Below, one piece after another: positions 5,744 through 5,800 of a stretch of 5,800 nucleotides of DNA. The position numbers and the translations under genes are program-made. The DNA lies in contig JACWAG010000397.1 in assembly GCA_014874425.1 (NCBI GenBank), positions 1-5,800 of the forward strand, written 5' to 3'. This DNA comes from Syntrophaceae bacterium (GTDB lineage Bacteria > Desulfobacterota > Desulfomonilia > Desulfomonilales > Desulfomonilaceae). Numbering within the stretch: position 1 is the first letter of the stretch; each line of letters starts with the position of its first letter. The notes beneath the pieces are model-generated. The model made no database searches. It was not told the origin of the DNA and worked only from the letters and a program-made list of their open reading frames with translations.

Positions 5744-5800
5744 ACCCCAGGACCTAAAAAACAATCATCAAACCTGATCGATCGGAATACATAACTTGAA
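5744..5800. other. Non-coding tail after dsrN2
   Basis: No start of a further gene is recognisable in these 57 bp. There is an A6 run (5757-5762) and a short GATCGATC palindrome, but no hairpin followed by a T-tract, so it is unclear whether the operon ends here or continues beyond the window. Confidence 0.6.

Noticed and set aside
5744..5800. Terminator after dsrN2
   Set aside because: The GATCGATC palindrome has no T-tract after it and no GC stem-loop was found, so nothing is called.

Overview
The window carries part of the dissimilatory sulfite reductase (Dsr) locus of a sulfate- or sulfite-reducing bacterium. DsrA on the minus strand is intact and close to the reductive bacterial type known from Desulfovibrio and its relatives, and the first 26 codons of dsrB follow it. 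The moderate base composition and the gene content suggest a Desulfobacterota (former Deltaproteobacteria) member. Genus cannot be fixed from this sequence alone.

Layout: (1) 1-1385, minus strand, dsrA then dsrB, which runs off the left edge. (2) 1386-1709, a 324-bp divergent intergenic region. It holds a plausible dsrA promoter, a long leader with a nested hairpin followed by six T (attenuator-like), and several inverted repeats around TTCAAG/CTTGAA elements. (3) 1710-2897, plus strand, a 395-aa protein of unknown function that may have a degenerate kinase/aminoglycoside-phosphotransferase-like fold. (4) 2917-4380 and 4328-5743, plus strand, two tandem, overlapping, full-length CbiA/CobB-type glutamine amidotransferases of the DsrN type, about 55% identical to each other by hand alignment. 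(5) 5744-5800, a short non-coding tail.

How the genes may work together: DsrAB reduces sulfite at a siroheme-[4Fe-4S] centre. In several sulfate reducers the siroheme is amidated (siroamide), and DsrN, a homologue of cobyrinic acid a,c-diamide synthase, is the proposed amidase. Here the amidase gene is duplicated, sits divergently upstream of dsrAB, and is preceded by an uncharacterised gene 19 bp away. The simplest inference is that the plus-strand unit (unknown gene, dsrN1, dsrN2) is a siroheme-modification or Dsr-maturation operon sharing a control region with dsrAB. The most novel points are the unknown protein, the duplicated DsrN, the structured dsrA leader, and the unusual gene junctions (a 7-codon mini-ORF bridging one and a 53-bp overlap at the other).
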